From: Trichomonas vaginalis G3
Lineage: Eukaryota; Parabasalia; Trichomonadida; Trichomonadidae
Assembly (NCBI RefSeq): GCF_026262505.1
Contig: NC_067208.1
Location: 16,315,962 to 16,379,961, forward strand
Reading direction: 5' to 3'
Length of the DNA stretch: 64,000 nt
Positions within the stretch are counted from its first letter, which is position 1, and each line of letters begins with the position of its first letter. A program made the position numbers and the translations under genes. Of this stretch, positions 19,189 to 29,673 are shown in pieces. The notes below the pieces were generated by a model, which saw only the letters and a program-made list of their open reading frames with translations, was not told where the DNA came from and ran no database searches.

Positions 19189-19446
19189 ATCAGTAATTGA
19201 AGTAGAATTTATGAAGTTTTCAAACTCCTATAGATTTACAGAATTTAATATAATATCCAAATAAATTGATAAACAAAATGTCTATTTCATATAAGTTAAA
19301 GAAATGTAAGTTTGATATTAATTTCTCCAAATTTCCTCAATAAATTTCGGCGATTCAAAGAATATAAGTTTCATGGTAGGGAGAAAGTATATATCCATTA
19401 GCAAAATTGAAAACCGGGAAAGTTTATTCTAATTCCTGATATCATT

Positions 19447-19453
19447 TCATTAT
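19447..19453 (+). promoter_or_regulatory. Inr-like initiator of the GH47-like gene
   Basis: TCATTAT lies with its A 17 bases before ATG 19466, in good agreement with the trichomonad initiator. Confidence 0.55.
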
Positions 19454-19465
19454 TTTGACACTTTT

Positions 19466-20785
19466 ATGAAAAGAAAAGTAATCACTAGAGCGAAAATAAA
19501 ATCTGTTCTTTCATATTCAGCTATAGCTTTAGTAACTTTCTTGTCAATACAAATCCTCTTCAATGAAGACATGACTTTCATTCCGAAATTTTATTCAATT
19601 TTTACGAAATCTAAAGTAAAACCAGAATTTAATGCACATAACGAATATTTCGAATATCTACAGAAACACGTTGCTCGATCCTTTAACACATATTCATCAA
19701 AATGCATCAATTCGGATGGAATTAATATTGTTAATTATGAATGCATCGATAGTTACGGATTTTCAGCGTCTCTACTAGAATCTTTAGAAGTTTTATATCT
19801 TCTTAACCTTAAAGAAGAATATAATCGCGCACATTTGTTCCTAAAGACCCAATTTCGATGTTCCAAACTTGGATGGGTTAATCAAAGAGAATTATGGACA
19901 AGAGGTGTTGGCTCTTTGATTGGAGCATACACATTAACCGGAGATAAACTTTTCTTAACTCGGGCTGATGAGTGCATTGAAGAACTTTCAAAGTTCGAAT
20001 CATCTAAGCAGCCTTTTGTTAATATAAAAACAGGCGAAAAAAGACATAGAAAACTATCAAATTACACTTATTTGATGGATTCATCGGCAGGAATACCAGA
20101 ACTCGCTTCATTGTATTCGACTACAAAAGATGAGAAATATCTAAGAATGATCAAAAGGAAAATCTCCAGAATTCCTAACTTAGAACAAGGAATATTAAAC
20201 GATTACAATCCAACTACATCAAAACCCGTTCAAATAGATGATACAATTACATATAAGAACCTTCCATATCTTTTCGACATGGTAATTTCCAACATTATCC
20301 TTCCAATCAGACAAATCAAGGGCCACTTACCGAAATTGGAGGATATATACAGATACAATGCCGAAGATATTAATATGGCTCCTCTCCTTGAAATCGAAGC
20401 ATTATTGAAAGCTAATATCTCAAATTCTCATATTTTGGAGAATTTAACGATGACTGCATACGACCCACCATTTGAAATACTCACTTATGGCTCTCCCAAT
20501 GATATGCGCCCTTATACATTCGAAAGTTCCGGTCTGAGACTCATGCTGAAGAAAGGAATGAATCAGAAAATCATCGCAGCAATTCCAGGAATAATAAACA
20601 ATTGCTGGAACGGAAACGGAGTTTCTTCAGTAGGAAGAACTTCTCACAACGGACCTCATCTGTTCGAAACTCAGCATCCTTCATTCTTCGGAGAGTTTGC
20701 ACTTGCAGGAACAATGGCTGCAATCAAATCTCCGAATTTCTCGAAGGCAATCTTTAACTGGAGAGGCCACATCCTTAGATTATAA
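19466..20785 (+). CDS. GH47-like alpha-mannosidase, type II membrane protein
   Basis: The 439-residue protein has a short basic N terminus and one membrane anchor at about 15-32 (LSYSAIALVTFLSIQILF), the type II layout of Golgi glycosidases. The luminal part follows glycosyl hydrolase family 47: SYGFSASLLESLEVLYLLNL (DALDTLxIMGL region), ELWTRGVGSLIGAYTLTGD (REtxIRxLGGLLSAY region), MDSSAGIPELASLYSTTKDE (a GS-LEf-LS-TGD-like region) and ESSGLRLMLKKG. Family members trim alpha-1,2-mannose from N-glycans. Matches are weak, several acidic catalytic positions are unclear and the Ca-binding Thr near the C terminus is not evident. It could be a lectin-like inactive form, as in EDEM-type relatives. 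Confidence 0.65.
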   Translation: MKRKVITRAKIKSVLSYSAIALVTFLSIQILFNEDMTFIPKFYSIFTKSKVKPEFNAHNEYFEYLQKHVARSFNTYSSKCINSDGINIVNYECIDSYGFSASLLESLEVLYLLNLKEEYNRAHLFLKTQFRCSKLGWVNQRELWTRGVGSLIGAYTLTGDKLFLTRADECIEELSKFESSKQPFVNIKTGEKRHRKLSNYTYLMDSSAGIPELASLYSTTKDEKYLRMIKRKISRIPNLEQGILNDYNPTTSKPVQIDDTITYKNLPYLFDMVISNIILPIRQIKGHLPKLEDIYRYNAEDINMAPLLEIEALLKANISNSHILENLTMTAYDPPFEILTYGSPNDMRPYTFESSGLRLMLKKGMNQKIIAAIPGIINNCWNGNGVSSVGRTSHNGPHLFETQHPSFFGEFALAGTMAAIKSPNFSKAIFNWRGHILRL

Positions 20786-21453
20786 TGTTTATTTGTTTTT
20801 ATTTTTGTTTATTAAAGCTGTTCTTTGTTGCATTAAGGGTGCACACGAGAGGATCATGTAAACTTCAGAATTTAGAACCTTATTTTTAGGCATTATCTTG
20901 GCTACCTATTTAGGCTCGAAAAGCAAAAAATATCAAAAAATACAACTTGACTCCATTATGACCCTTTCATGGAGGTAGTTTTTATCCGCTAGTATTTTCC
21001 CTTTGAATCTCTTTACAATTCGAAATCAAATTCAAATCTCAGTAGAAGAAAGGAAGAATCGACTTACTACGGTTGTAATACGAATAAATACATATATTTA
21101 ATTATTTTTATTTACATAATAATTGTTTGAAGCTCATATTCCAACAAATTTTTAAATAAAAACATTAAAATGTTGAAAATGTTCATATATTTTAATAGGG
21201 TTTTGGCACTTTATTGAGGAATTACTACATACATAGTCGAACCGAACTTGATATTTTGAAATTTAAATTATTTATCAAAATTAAAATTTAACTTGAAATT
21301 TATAATTATTTAGTCATATTTTGCATAATTCTAAGTAGATTTTGTCAAAAATCAAGAAAGAAAAATTTTAACGTGCTTTATTTTTTCTTTTTTATAATAA
21401 TACATATTATTATATAATTAACATATTCATAATGTTTCACCCTTTCAAAAATA

Positions 21454-21488
21454 TAATCCTCCTCCTCTCAAATAAACGTACATACGGG
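21454..21488 (+). repeat. 35-bp direct repeat, copy 1
   Basis: The sequence starts TAATCCTCCTCCTCTCAAAT and ends GTACATACGGG. It is identical over 35 bases to copy 2 at 21837-21871. This copy is followed by TGGCCTC rather than the GGCACCC element end. It may mark an internal duplicated end of the TTAA-type element. Confidence 0.8.
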
Positions 21489-21836
21489 TGGCCTCTTTTT
21501 TCAAAAAATTAAAATTTGAAATTTTGGGCTCAAATATTAGAGATTTTTTCAACCTTCAACGATATATGTTGTCTATATCAGACCTCCTTTCTTTTTGATA
21601 CTTAACATTGTTCCTAAATCTTAGCCGTTAAGGCTGTTCTGAAAATATTTTTTTTTTCGAAAAAATTCGAAAAAAATTCTTAAAATTCAAAAATCCCTTA
21701 ATTCCTGAGGATTTTGGAAAAAAGTTTTTACATGAACATGTGTATATTATATGAAGTATATTGATAAGGTAAAAATCAAATTTTATTGCATATTCATCGA
21801 GAAAATAAACTAACGAATCCATCAAAATTGAGAGGG

Positions 21837-21871
21837 TAATCCTCCTCCTCTCAAATAAACGTACATACGGG
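21837..21871 (+). repeat. 35-bp direct repeat, copy 2
   Basis: This is identical to copy 1 at 21454-21488. It lies seven bases inside the right end (…GCACCC-TTAA) of the candidate element. Confidence 0.8.
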
Positions 21872-21882
21872 GGCACCCTTAA

Positions 21883-22353
21883 ATTTTATCATAAATTTTT
21901 TCATATGAACGATACTTTAACGATAAAAAAAGTTATGGATACATTAGACAGTCATGTAGTCTTTTTATCATCAGTTTAATGTGAAAAATTTAAATTAAAG
22001 TCAAATGATGGTAAAGACACTCTTGATTATTGAATTAATGTCTGATTCACCTGAAATTGATATAAGATATAACTTTTAGAAGTTAATTTATTATTTCATA
22101 AAGAGACTGATGCCAAAAATAATTTGAAGTGATTGGCACTCCAATATAATACAAACATTTTTCTGAACAAAGTTTTGTAGGGATCCAGCTAATGAATTCA
22201 TTTTTCATGATATGTATTGTTCATTTTAAAAAGAGTGTGTCAAGTCCATTTTTATAAAAAACAATCTATATAAATCTTTATTACTAATATCTCTAATATA
22301 ACTCTATAAAAAATAATTATAAAACAATATAAAAAACTATAAACAATGATTTT
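21883..22353. other. Intergenic, no gene seen
   Basis: AT-rich DNA between the candidate element and the end of the 1441-residue gene. Nothing recognisable is seen. Confidence 0.5.
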
Positions 22354-25300
22354 CTATTTGGATTTGAGGGCTCTTCTTAAGCAGTCGACATGGAAAGAAG
22401 GAGGATGAATGAATGGTGTTGGATCCTTCTTTACTCCTACATCATCTTCTATTGTCTCAGCCTTTGCCTGAAGCAAACTCAAAACTTTTTGCAAAACATC
22501 TTTGAAAGGAGCCATTTTCTGGTAAATTTCAACAATCAAATCATATTCAGCAACTTCAGTTTTGATCTGTCTTTGTAGACACAAATGTTGTGAAAGTGCT
22601 TGTACACACGGATATCTAACTTGTGGGCTTTCATCAGATATAATTCTCAAAGCAAGTAACCAATGACATAATTCGTTTTGGTTGAATTCGCTGAACAACT
22701 GTTCGTGGTATCTCAGCATCAACTTGGAGAGTTCTTCCAAAATGTTTGTATCACTTCTGTCGACGAAATATGAATACTCCTGGAAATTGAGTAAAAACGA
22801 TTTCGCGTCTTCAACAAACATCGCTGAAACTCCCAAGAAATAAATAATTCTCGAACTGTTCTTTTCGTTGAAAATGTTCTCAAGGAATTTATCTTTCTGG
22901 TTAGCATTCGGATTAAAGCAAGCGGAATGTTTGACCAATAGTTTGTGGATGCCATCAAAAACAGGTGTTGGTGGATTTGCCAAAAAAGTGTCAACTAAAA
23001 CTCTTGACACTTTTTGTTTAATGAAATCAGGATTTTCATTAAAGAATCTACACAAATGGAACAAAATACAAGGATTCTTTTGAATGATGAGTTTGATCAT
23101 CTCCATTTCATTTAGTTTCTTGAAGATGACCATTAAAATCCTTGTTCCGTATGGTTTTTTAACCAAACTCGAGAAATCTTTTGCGAAATAAGACAAAACA
23201 GGAGAAACAATGTCAACAAGTTTGAAAACATTCGCCAGCATTATCAAGAAATACAATTTGATGTAATCTGTTTCATGTTTTTCAATTGCTGATTTGAGGT
23301 ACTTAGAAACATCTTCTCTTAATTCGTCAATAACGAAAGGATAGTTGTTAACAAGCTCTTCAATCTGCATGATAATTCCATCGTTTGTGTTCGCATCGGC
23401 TGTCAAAGCATCTTCTAAAAGTGACTTAATAAAAGTGACAACATCATCTTGTTGCAACACAATTAAAAGAGCACGAGCAGCAGCGTGTCTTATTCTTGAG
23501 CATGGGGAACTCCTCATATCTATAACCTTTCGAAGGATTATGTCATTTGGAAATGGCTTCAAAAGCTGTATAACTAACAAAATAATGAAAGAAGAATCAG
23601 TGTTTTCGCATGAAAGATATTCAACGAAAAAGTCCAAAGAACCTTCAACAATTGCGAAGAAATCGGAATGTGTCATTGCCTCGAAATCCCTTGGAACATC
23701 TGTTCTCCTCTTCCAGTGTCTCAAAAGAAGATTTGACAAACAAATATTTGCTGCATTTTTGACATAAAACGGACAAGAAATTGTCATGATATTGAACACT
23801 AACATCAGTATTTTCGACGAGTAAGGTTCGAAATTAGCTGCTGTGTTGTTATCAGTGGCAATTGCTTGGCACAACAACAAGCCAGTTATCAACTGACTGT
23901 AATTAATATAATCAGAAATTGAATGAGAACAAAATCTCATGAATTTGTTGTAAATCGGTCTTTGCGATGCATACAAATGACTTGGTTCTGAATGTATCAA
24001 CGCAAGGGCTGTTAAAACAAAGGAGTTACTGATCTTGTGCTCAGAAATGGTGAAGTTCTCTGCTTGGTCCATTAATGTATCCGCCCAAGTAATTGGCAGT
24101 TTTTCTGTTTCAGGATTCATGTAACTTAATGTGCAGAGCATCTGGAAGATGATGTGGACTTGGTATACAGTTGATGCCTGTCTTGACTCCATGAGGAATC
24201 TCAGCAATGTGTCTCCTGTCTTAACAACCAATTTCAATGGCAAATTCTCGAAATGCTGGTTCAAAACATATCCAATTATATTCAAAGCCTGTCTGACAGC
24301 GAGCCATGATGAATTGATGTTTTCTATCAACTGACTTTCGAGATTGTCAACGCTTTTGATTGTTTGAACAGGTATTGTCTCGATGTTCGCTTCCACACCA
24401 ATAAATGTCAAACTCTCTGATATGATGTTCAAAGAAACAGGAACAAGTTTCTCAGTGATGAAGTTGAAATCAATTTGAGGAGCTTGAACACTTTGAAGGA
24501 CATGTAAAACGACACTCAGAGGGAAATGCGGAGGGATCTGAGCAGTTTTACTGACAATCTGTTGCCACATCTTTGAGATCAACATCTCTATGTTTGTCTG
24601 ACCTCTCGCCAAGTGTGTCAACGCGATCAATCTCGCAGCGCCATCTGTATCTCTAAATTTTGTGGAATTCGAATGTTTTTGGATGAGTTCTTGAACGAGT
24701 TTTGACTCTTCAGAGATGACTTGGTGCGCGAGAGCTACTTTGTCATCAGGAGATTTCATTCTAAGTATAAACAAAATGAATCTAAATATCAAATCACGAA
24801 CAGTGTAACTTGATTCAAATAAATTATAAACTAAGTTTTCTAACAATTCTCTAGTCAAAAATAACAAAGGCCTCAAGTGCCAAACAATAGTTAATATGTT
24901 CACAATGTAGCTCTTCCTGAATCCAGACATATATGGTTTAAGTAAGGGGACCATCGCTTTAAATAAGGGAGAAAAGAAAAGTGACATACAAATTTGGTCA
25001 TGCGGATTCATATGATTACAAGCAGACTGGAAGTAGCTTTCCAATACTTTCTGGTACTTGACATCGCAGAAAACGAATACTCTTGGAATTGCTTCACTCA
25101 GCAAATTGATGTCTTCTGTTGTAAATTTCGTGTTTCCTCTTGGAGAAGAAATCAAAATTTTTAATGTGTTGACTCTTATCTCGAAATCCCATGAATGGAG
25201 TGCTGTCGATATAAGAGCACGATCTAAAGGAGGTCTCTGAGCTTGCATCTGCAAAACAGGCATCAACAAAATCTGATAAGATATCTTTTTGTTTTCATCC

Positions 25301-26679
25301 ATGACTCTTGAGTTAGTAACATGATTATGGAGTGTTTTAACAACAGATGATGATATCTTTATCATGTTTATGATGAAATTCTGACGAACAGCGGTTGATA
25401 ACAAATCAATTCTTTGAAATAATAAATCAGAATAAGTACTTGGTACTTTAAATGACTTATATATCTCGGCAACACATCGAAATGCAAATGTCTGATGAAC
25501 ATCAAACTGATTCAATAAGTCTTTGAAAAATTCAATAGTTATCAATTCAAAAGGAACAGTCGGAATCACCATGGCAAGACAATCTTGGACTAACGAGGAG
25601 TTAGAACTGAGTTGCTCCAAGCGCTTGAACAAGTCAATGAAGAATGATTTGTCGCAGATCTTGAGAGCGACTTGTACTAAAGATTGAAAACAAAATTTAA
25701 CTGATTTCCGGAGATATCCGTCTTTCGTGTCTGGAACTGATAGAATGGCATCTTTGCAGAGTGTTAAAAAGTCTGGTTCGTCTCCTTTGGCCATAACTTT
25801 TAATGCAGCTGATAACATCTGGAAGAAAGAAGTTTGGCCGAGTTCATCTGTAGGTACTGATGATATGTATTGTGGTCCTAAGTATGCGTATGTCGAAAGT
25901 GCTGAATAATAGTCAGATGGGATAGTAAATAAGAATGACGCTAATAATTGGTATGAAACACAAACAGGAACTGTTTGAGTGATGTATTCCATGAATGTTA
26001 TACCTGATATTGCCGTACATTTGTCTAATGGCGTAGGTTTATGCTCTAATAATGAACTTATCATATCTTTTAGGCCAGTCATATCACCAATCAACGCACA
26101 AATGCAGTATATGGCTGATTGCGAGAGAGATGATATAACAGAGTATGTAAACGATGTATCTGACAATGTTGAAAGTATGGCCATCGCTTGAATTTCTGGA
26201 TTTGGAAGGATATTTGCCCATTTTTTCATGAATTGAGATAGACATGTGGTAAGCGATTGAAATACTTCGACTGTTTTGCTTGTTTGATGTAATAAATCTA
26301 TAATTTTGTTTGCAATTTCTTCGGCTTTTTCAGGCTGTAAGCTGCTGATAGGTAAAATGAATACTGCATTATAAATGATAGGAACTACAATGTTTGTTTG
26401 TGCTTTAGAGTCCGTATTTATGACTAATGTTGTTATTGGGATGAAAAATGTTGGATCTAGTTTCTCCAAGTCTTGCGAAATCGCCATTAGTATACGCGAT
26501 GGCGCAATTGGAGATGTTACATCGCATAATTTTACTTTTAGTGTCTCAATTAATACTTCAGGAAAGTAATCAGAAGCTTTCTGAATAGTTGTTGATAAGA
26601 GATTCAGACTACGCTTCGATATGCCATTCCCGCATGATATACACGATGCTATCGCCTCCCCTAATTCTTCATTACTCAT
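22354..26679 (-). CDS. Large alpha-helical repeat (HEAT/ARM-like) protein, function unknown
   Basis: I do not recognise this 1441-residue protein beyond its fold. It is alpha-helical throughout, with paired-helix patterns such as SPCSRIRHAAARALLIVLQQDD and DESPQVRYPCVQALSQHLCLQ that are typical of HEAT/ARM solenoids. No catalytic motif, membrane segment or signal peptide is seen. The C terminus is short and polar (EDDVGVKKDPTPF, ending ALKSK). Such solenoids serve as scaffolds in trafficking, transport or chromatin. The start SNEELGEAIASCISCG at 26679 is the first ATG of the frame. No clear Inr is seen upstream, so the start is less certain. Confidence 0.75.
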   Translation of the reverse strand: MSNEELGEAIASCISCGNGISKRSLNLLSTTIQKASDYFPEVLIETLKVKLCDVTSPIAPSRILMAISQDLEKLDPTFFIPITTLVINTDSKAQTNIVVPIIYNAVFILPISSLQPEKAEEIANKIIDLLHQTSKTVEVFQSLTTCLSQFMKKWANILPNPEIQAMAILSTLSDTSFTYSVISSLSQSAIYCICALIGDMTGLKDMISSLLEHKPTPLDKCTAISGITFMEYITQTVPVCVSYQLLASFLFTIPSDYYSALSTYAYLGPQYISSVPTDELGQTSFFQMLSAALKVMAKGDEPDFLTLCKDAILSVPDTKDGYLRKSVKFCFQSLVQVALKICDKSFFIDLFKRLEQLSSNSSLVQDCLAMVIPTVPFELITIEFFKDLLNQFDVHQTFAFRCVAEIYKSFKVPSTYSDLLFQRIDLLSTAVRQNFIINMIKISSSVVKTLHNHVTNSRVMDENKKISYQILLMPVLQMQAQRPPLDRALISTALHSWDFEIRVNTLKILISSPRGNTKFTTEDINLLSEAIPRVFVFCDVKYQKVLESYFQSACNHMNPHDQICMSLFFSPLFKAMVPLLKPYMSGFRKSYIVNILTIVWHLRPLLFLTRELLENLVYNLFESSYTVRDLIFRFILFILRMKSPDDKVALAHQVISEESKLVQELIQKHSNSTKFRDTDGAARLIALTHLARGQTNIEMLISKMWQQIVSKTAQIPPHFPLSVVLHVLQSVQAPQIDFNFITEKLVPVSLNIISESLTFIGVEANIETIPVQTIKSVDNLESQLIENINSSWLAVRQALNIIGYVLNQHFENLPLKLVVKTGDTLLRFLMESRQASTVYQVHIIFQMLCTLSYMNPETEKLPITWADTLMDQAENFTISEHKISNSFVLTALALIHSEPSHLYASQRPIYNKFMRFCSHSISDYINYSQLITGLLLCQAIATDNNTAANFEPYSSKILMLVFNIMTISCPFYVKNAANICLSNLLLRHWKRRTDVPRDFEAMTHSDFFAIVEGSLDFFVEYLSCENTDSSFIILLVIQLLKPFPNDIILRKVIDMRSSPCSRIRHAAARALLIVLQQDDVVTFIKSLLEDALTADANTNDGIIMQIEELVNNYPFVIDELREDVSKYLKSAIEKHETDYIKLYFLIMLANVFKLVDIVSPVLSYFAKDFSSLVKKPYGTRILMVIFKKLNEMEMIKLIIQKNPCILFHLCRFFNENPDFIKQKVSRVLVDTFLANPPTPVFDGIHKLLVKHSACFNPNANQKDKFLENIFNEKNSSRIIYFLGVSAMFVEDAKSFLLNFQEYSYFVDRSDTNILEELSKLMLRYHEQLFSEFNQNELCHWLLALRIISDESPQVRYPCVQALSQHLCLQRQIKTEVAEYDLIVEIYQKMAPFKDVLQKVLSLLQAKAETIEDDVGVKKDPTPFIHPPSFHVDCLRRALKSK

Positions 26680-27249
26680 CGGGGATTCGATTTCAGAGAA
26701 GGAATTTTTTTCCCCTTTGTTCTCCGGCCGACCAAAATTTTATACTTTCTCCAACTGTTCTAACAATAGAACCAGATATTATTATCTTAGATCAGCAGGA
26801 TTTTCTATTCCTTTTGCAATTTTGATTGGATCACAAAAAAATTTTATCAAATTTAATCTCTTTGGGATTTCATCAAGTTTAATTTATTACTGGATAGGGT
26901 ACATAATTTAAATTATGGCAATGAATTAACTTAATTTTATAATTTTTCGATATCATTTCAACAATTATAACAATATTGTCAGTGGGATAGGCTCACTTTT
27001 TCTATTTTGTACTAGTATTCAAATTTAAGAAATTCTAGGCAAAGAACGCCACATCTTTGACATCTGACAAGATTGATTAGAATATCTTTGCTCAATGGAA
27101 TTACTCATATTACTTATTTTGAGGTTGCAGTCTATTTCAACTGGAATTTGAGCCAGAAACTCAGAATTCTTGGTTCAAGTGCGGTGATTTCAAAGGTTTG
27201 TATTTTTGAATGGAAAATAATCTTAAATTTTATTTGAAAAAGAGATTTT
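26680..27249. other. Divergent intergenic region
   Basis: This 570-base gap separates the 1441-residue gene (leftward) from the DHHC gene (rightward) and should hold both promoters. Short frames overlap the start of the leftward gene in antisense and are not convincing. I could not identify a strong Inr for either gene. Confidence 0.45.
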
Positions 27250-28134
27250 ATGGTTTATTGGGCCCCCTTTCGATGCGCAGATATTTCTGCAAGGATTATT
27301 ATGATCCTTATATATCTTTTCGTAACATGCACAGCAATTGCGTTTGTTTTTGCGAGATATTCTTCATTTCCAAGTAAAGTTAGACCGTATTACTTTTTAG
27401 TATTAATATTATATATCGTGTTTTCAGTATTATGGATTACAGCGCACATTAATTTGTCGTGGCTTGATGCCGGAAGCGTCGAACGCGAACTTGAAGTATA
27501 TAAAAATTCGCCGTTATCAGCTCAGCTTGAAGATCGCATAGCAAATTTCTCATTGTGCAAAAAATGCCATTTACCTAAATCAAAAAGAACTCATCATTGT
27601 TCACAATGCAAAAAATGTTATTTCAGATTCGATCATCATTGTCCAGCAATCGGAAATTGCGTAGCCCTTAAGAATATGAAACCATTCATATTATTCATGG
27701 TTTACAGTTGCTTCTTAGTTATTACGGCAGGATCATCAGCTTTATTATACCTAGGAGAAGATGATTCTGATATGAAAATCATCTATTGGCTCATCTTTGG
27801 CAGTTGCTGCGCTATGGGAATTTACGTTGCTTGTTTTGGTTTATCATTTTGCGGGAATACATGCAATGATCACACTACATTAGAAGGTATAGCAAAAGAA
27901 GACAAACACAAATACTCTCTTGGAAGTTTGACAAACTTTAAACAAATTTTTGGTGAACATTGGTATGAATGGTTCATCCCTACTCAAAATAAGTTTGGTG
28001 GCTTTGTTTGGGCTCAAATACATGAAGAGATTGATAACAGAATACAAGAAGCTACACAACAACACGATAGCTCAAATACTAATCCTCAACCAAGTGATCA
28101 GCAACCAGATGCACCACTTACACCTGAAGCATAG
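27250..28134 (+). CDS. DHHC-type protein S-palmitoyltransferase
   Basis: The 294-residue protein has the zf-DHHC core at about 103-150: CKKCHLPKSKRTHHCSQCKK, then FRFDHHCPAIGNCVALKN, with the catalytic DHHC at 128-131. Four membrane segments (about 14-36, 46-66, 144-166, 177-200) surround the cytosolic Cys-rich domain, the standard topology. A TTxE-like motif follows the fourth segment (DHTTLEGI). The enzyme transfers palmitate from acyl-CoA through its own Cys to Cys residues of membrane proteins. The C-terminal tail is Gln/Asn/Pro-rich and disordered. The length is typical. All motif residues appear intact. Confidence 0.95.
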   Translation: MVYWAPFRCADISARIIMILIYLFVTCTAIAFVFARYSSFPSKVRPYYFLVLILYIVFSVLWITAHINLSWLDAGSVERELEVYKNSPLSAQLEDRIANFSLCKKCHLPKSKRTHHCSQCKKCYFRFDHHCPAIGNCVALKNMKPFILFMVYSCFLVITAGSSALLYLGEDDSDMKIIYWLIFGSCCAMGIYVACFGLSFCGNTCNDHTTLEGIAKEDKHKYSLGSLTNFKQIFGEHWYEWFIPTQNKFGGFVWAQIHEEIDNRIQEATQQHDSSNTNPQPSDQQPDAPLTPEA

Positions 28135-28554
28135 ACATTTTAACTGTATTTTTTTTATTATATTTTCTTTTTGTATAATTATAAAAATAATTTTGTTTGA
28201 TCAAACCTAATTTTAATACAACACTTTAACAAATTTTTAGGATACATACAATGAATCTCATAAACGGACTTGATTACTCACTATGAGTAATAAGGTCAAA
28301 ATAATATACAGGGAATGGTGGGCACTTAATTTATATGGTATATATGGGCGCCATCCGAACCATAGGACGCCTCCACATTCCAATTTATACTTTACAAAAT
28401 CCTAAATTTGTAAAGATCATAATGTCAAAATTCCCTCCGAGAATGAGAACTTGAAAATCTTTAATTAAAAATTGTTGGTGAGAGAATTTTCGAAAAAATG
28501 CACGTTAAAAATTGAGACGTTTCCTGGCAAGTGCATTTTGTAAAAAAAAAATTA
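28135..28554. other. Intergenic, no gene seen
   Basis: AT-rich DNA between the DHHC and ankyrin genes. An A-tract precedes the ATG at 28555. No TCAYTW site is obvious near it. Confidence 0.45.
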
Positions 28555-29673
28555 ATGAGCACTGACTATGAAAAGCCATATTCAGATTTTATAGAAGCAT
28601 TTGAAAAACTTTTTCGTATGAAAATTAATGATTCAGTTGAAGATATGTGCAATATTATCACAAATGTTTTGATTTCAAAATATCATCTTACCAAAAACCA
28701 ACTCTCGAAGATAATTATCAAAGCATTTCAATATAATTGTGCTTCAGGTGAGAATTATATTAAAATACTCAAGAATATTGGTTTTGATAATACAAAAATT
28801 TTTCAAATAGAATTTCCATCAGTGGATTCAATCGAATTTGCTGTTATGCATGACCAGATTGATAAATTCAAGGAATATATTTCTCAAAATCAAATAAAAA
28901 ATAATGCATTTATTTCAATCCCTATTTTGACTAAAAGTGATGATGAAATTTTATTTGATTCTTATCCCAATCACATATTCAGTGCTGTTTTATCATTAAT
29001 TGAAGCATGTGCCTATTTTGGATCAATAAACATTTTCTTTTTCTTACTTTCAAACCAAAAGTATACAATTTCAAAGAAATGTCTTCGATATGCAATAATC
29101 GGTAGAAATACAGACATTATCAACGAATGCTTAAAGGAAAATCAAATGGATCTAAAATGTCTCAGAAATATTGTATGTTCACACAATCACCAAATGCTTG
29201 AATTCGTTTTAGATAGAAATTTATTTACATATAAAGATTTCGATGGAAAAGACTTAGAATCAAGGGCTATTTACGAAGATATTATCAAATATCAAAATCT
29301 CAAGGCAGTATTTCTACTTTTTGAGAAAGAAAAAAATTGCATCGTTCCATGGTGTGCTGCATTTCCCCAAACATTAGAAATTCTCAAAAACGAAAAACTT
29401 CCTGATAAAACTGATTTCCGGGAAAGAAATATTCTACATTATGCATGCATGTCACAAAATTCCGATATCTTTAAATTTTTAGTTGGATCAATCAAAAAAA
29501 TTGATGTCAAATATCATATGACTGCTTTATGCTTCGCAGCAGAATATAATAACATAGATGCAGTAAAAATTCTTATATCACACGGTGCTAATGTCAATGC
29601 TAAACATACTTTCCTTTATTCAATATCAATCACTATTTTATCACATTCTCATTCATTTAATATCAATTATTAA
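28555..29673 (+). CDS. DUF3447-type ankyrin protein with satellite-disrupted C terminus
   Basis: The 373-residue frame starts at ATG 28555 (MSTDYEKPYSDF). The codons before it begin with GTG and lie in an A-tract. The N-terminal 230 residues show the trichomonad DUF3447/ankyrin layout (SLIEACAYFGSINIFFFLLS, LRYAIIGRNTDIINECL). Residues about 285-352 hold two ankyrin units (NILHYACMSQNSDIFKFL and MTALCFAAEYNNIDAVKILISHGANVNAK). The reading then runs into the 37-bp satellite and stops at 29673 after a non-ankyrin tail (HTFLYSISITILSHSHSF). A further ankyrin unit follows at 29696, so the gene has lost its natural end. It may be a truncated but expressed protein or a pseudogene. Confidence 0.7.
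   Translation: MSTDYEKPYSDFIEAFEKLFRMKINDSVEDMCNIITNVLISKYHLTKNQLSKIIIKAFQYNCASGENYIKILKNIGFDNTKIFQIEFPSVDSIEFAVMHDQIDKFKEYISQNQIKNNAFISIPILTKSDDEILFDSYPNHIFSAVLSLIEACAYFGSINIFFFLLSNQKYTISKKCLRYAIIGRNTDIINECLKENQMDLKCLRNIVCSHNHQMLEFVLDRNLFTYKDFDGKDLESRAIYEDIIKYQNLKAVFLLFEKEKNCIVPWCAAFPQTLEILKNEKLPDKTDFRERNILHYACMSQNSDIFKFLVGSIKKIDVKYHMTALCFAAEYNNIDAVKILISHGANVNAKHTFLYSISITILSHSHSFNINY

Larger units (their letters stand above)
20837..21878. mobile_element. Candidate TTAA-bounded nonautonomous element, about 1.04 kb
   Basis: TTAA at 20833-20836 is followed by GGGTGCACAC, and GGGGGCACCC at 21869-21878 is followed by TTAA. The ends are thus inverted GGGTGC/GCACCC flanked by the same TTAA, like the better elements at 60.9-61.9 kb. 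Only six terminal bases pair. Beyond them the ends differ, so this may be an old or composite copy. No transposase frame is seen inside. A 35-bp direct repeat (21454-21488, 21837-21871) lies within its right part and reaches to within a few bases of its right end. Confidence 0.45.
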
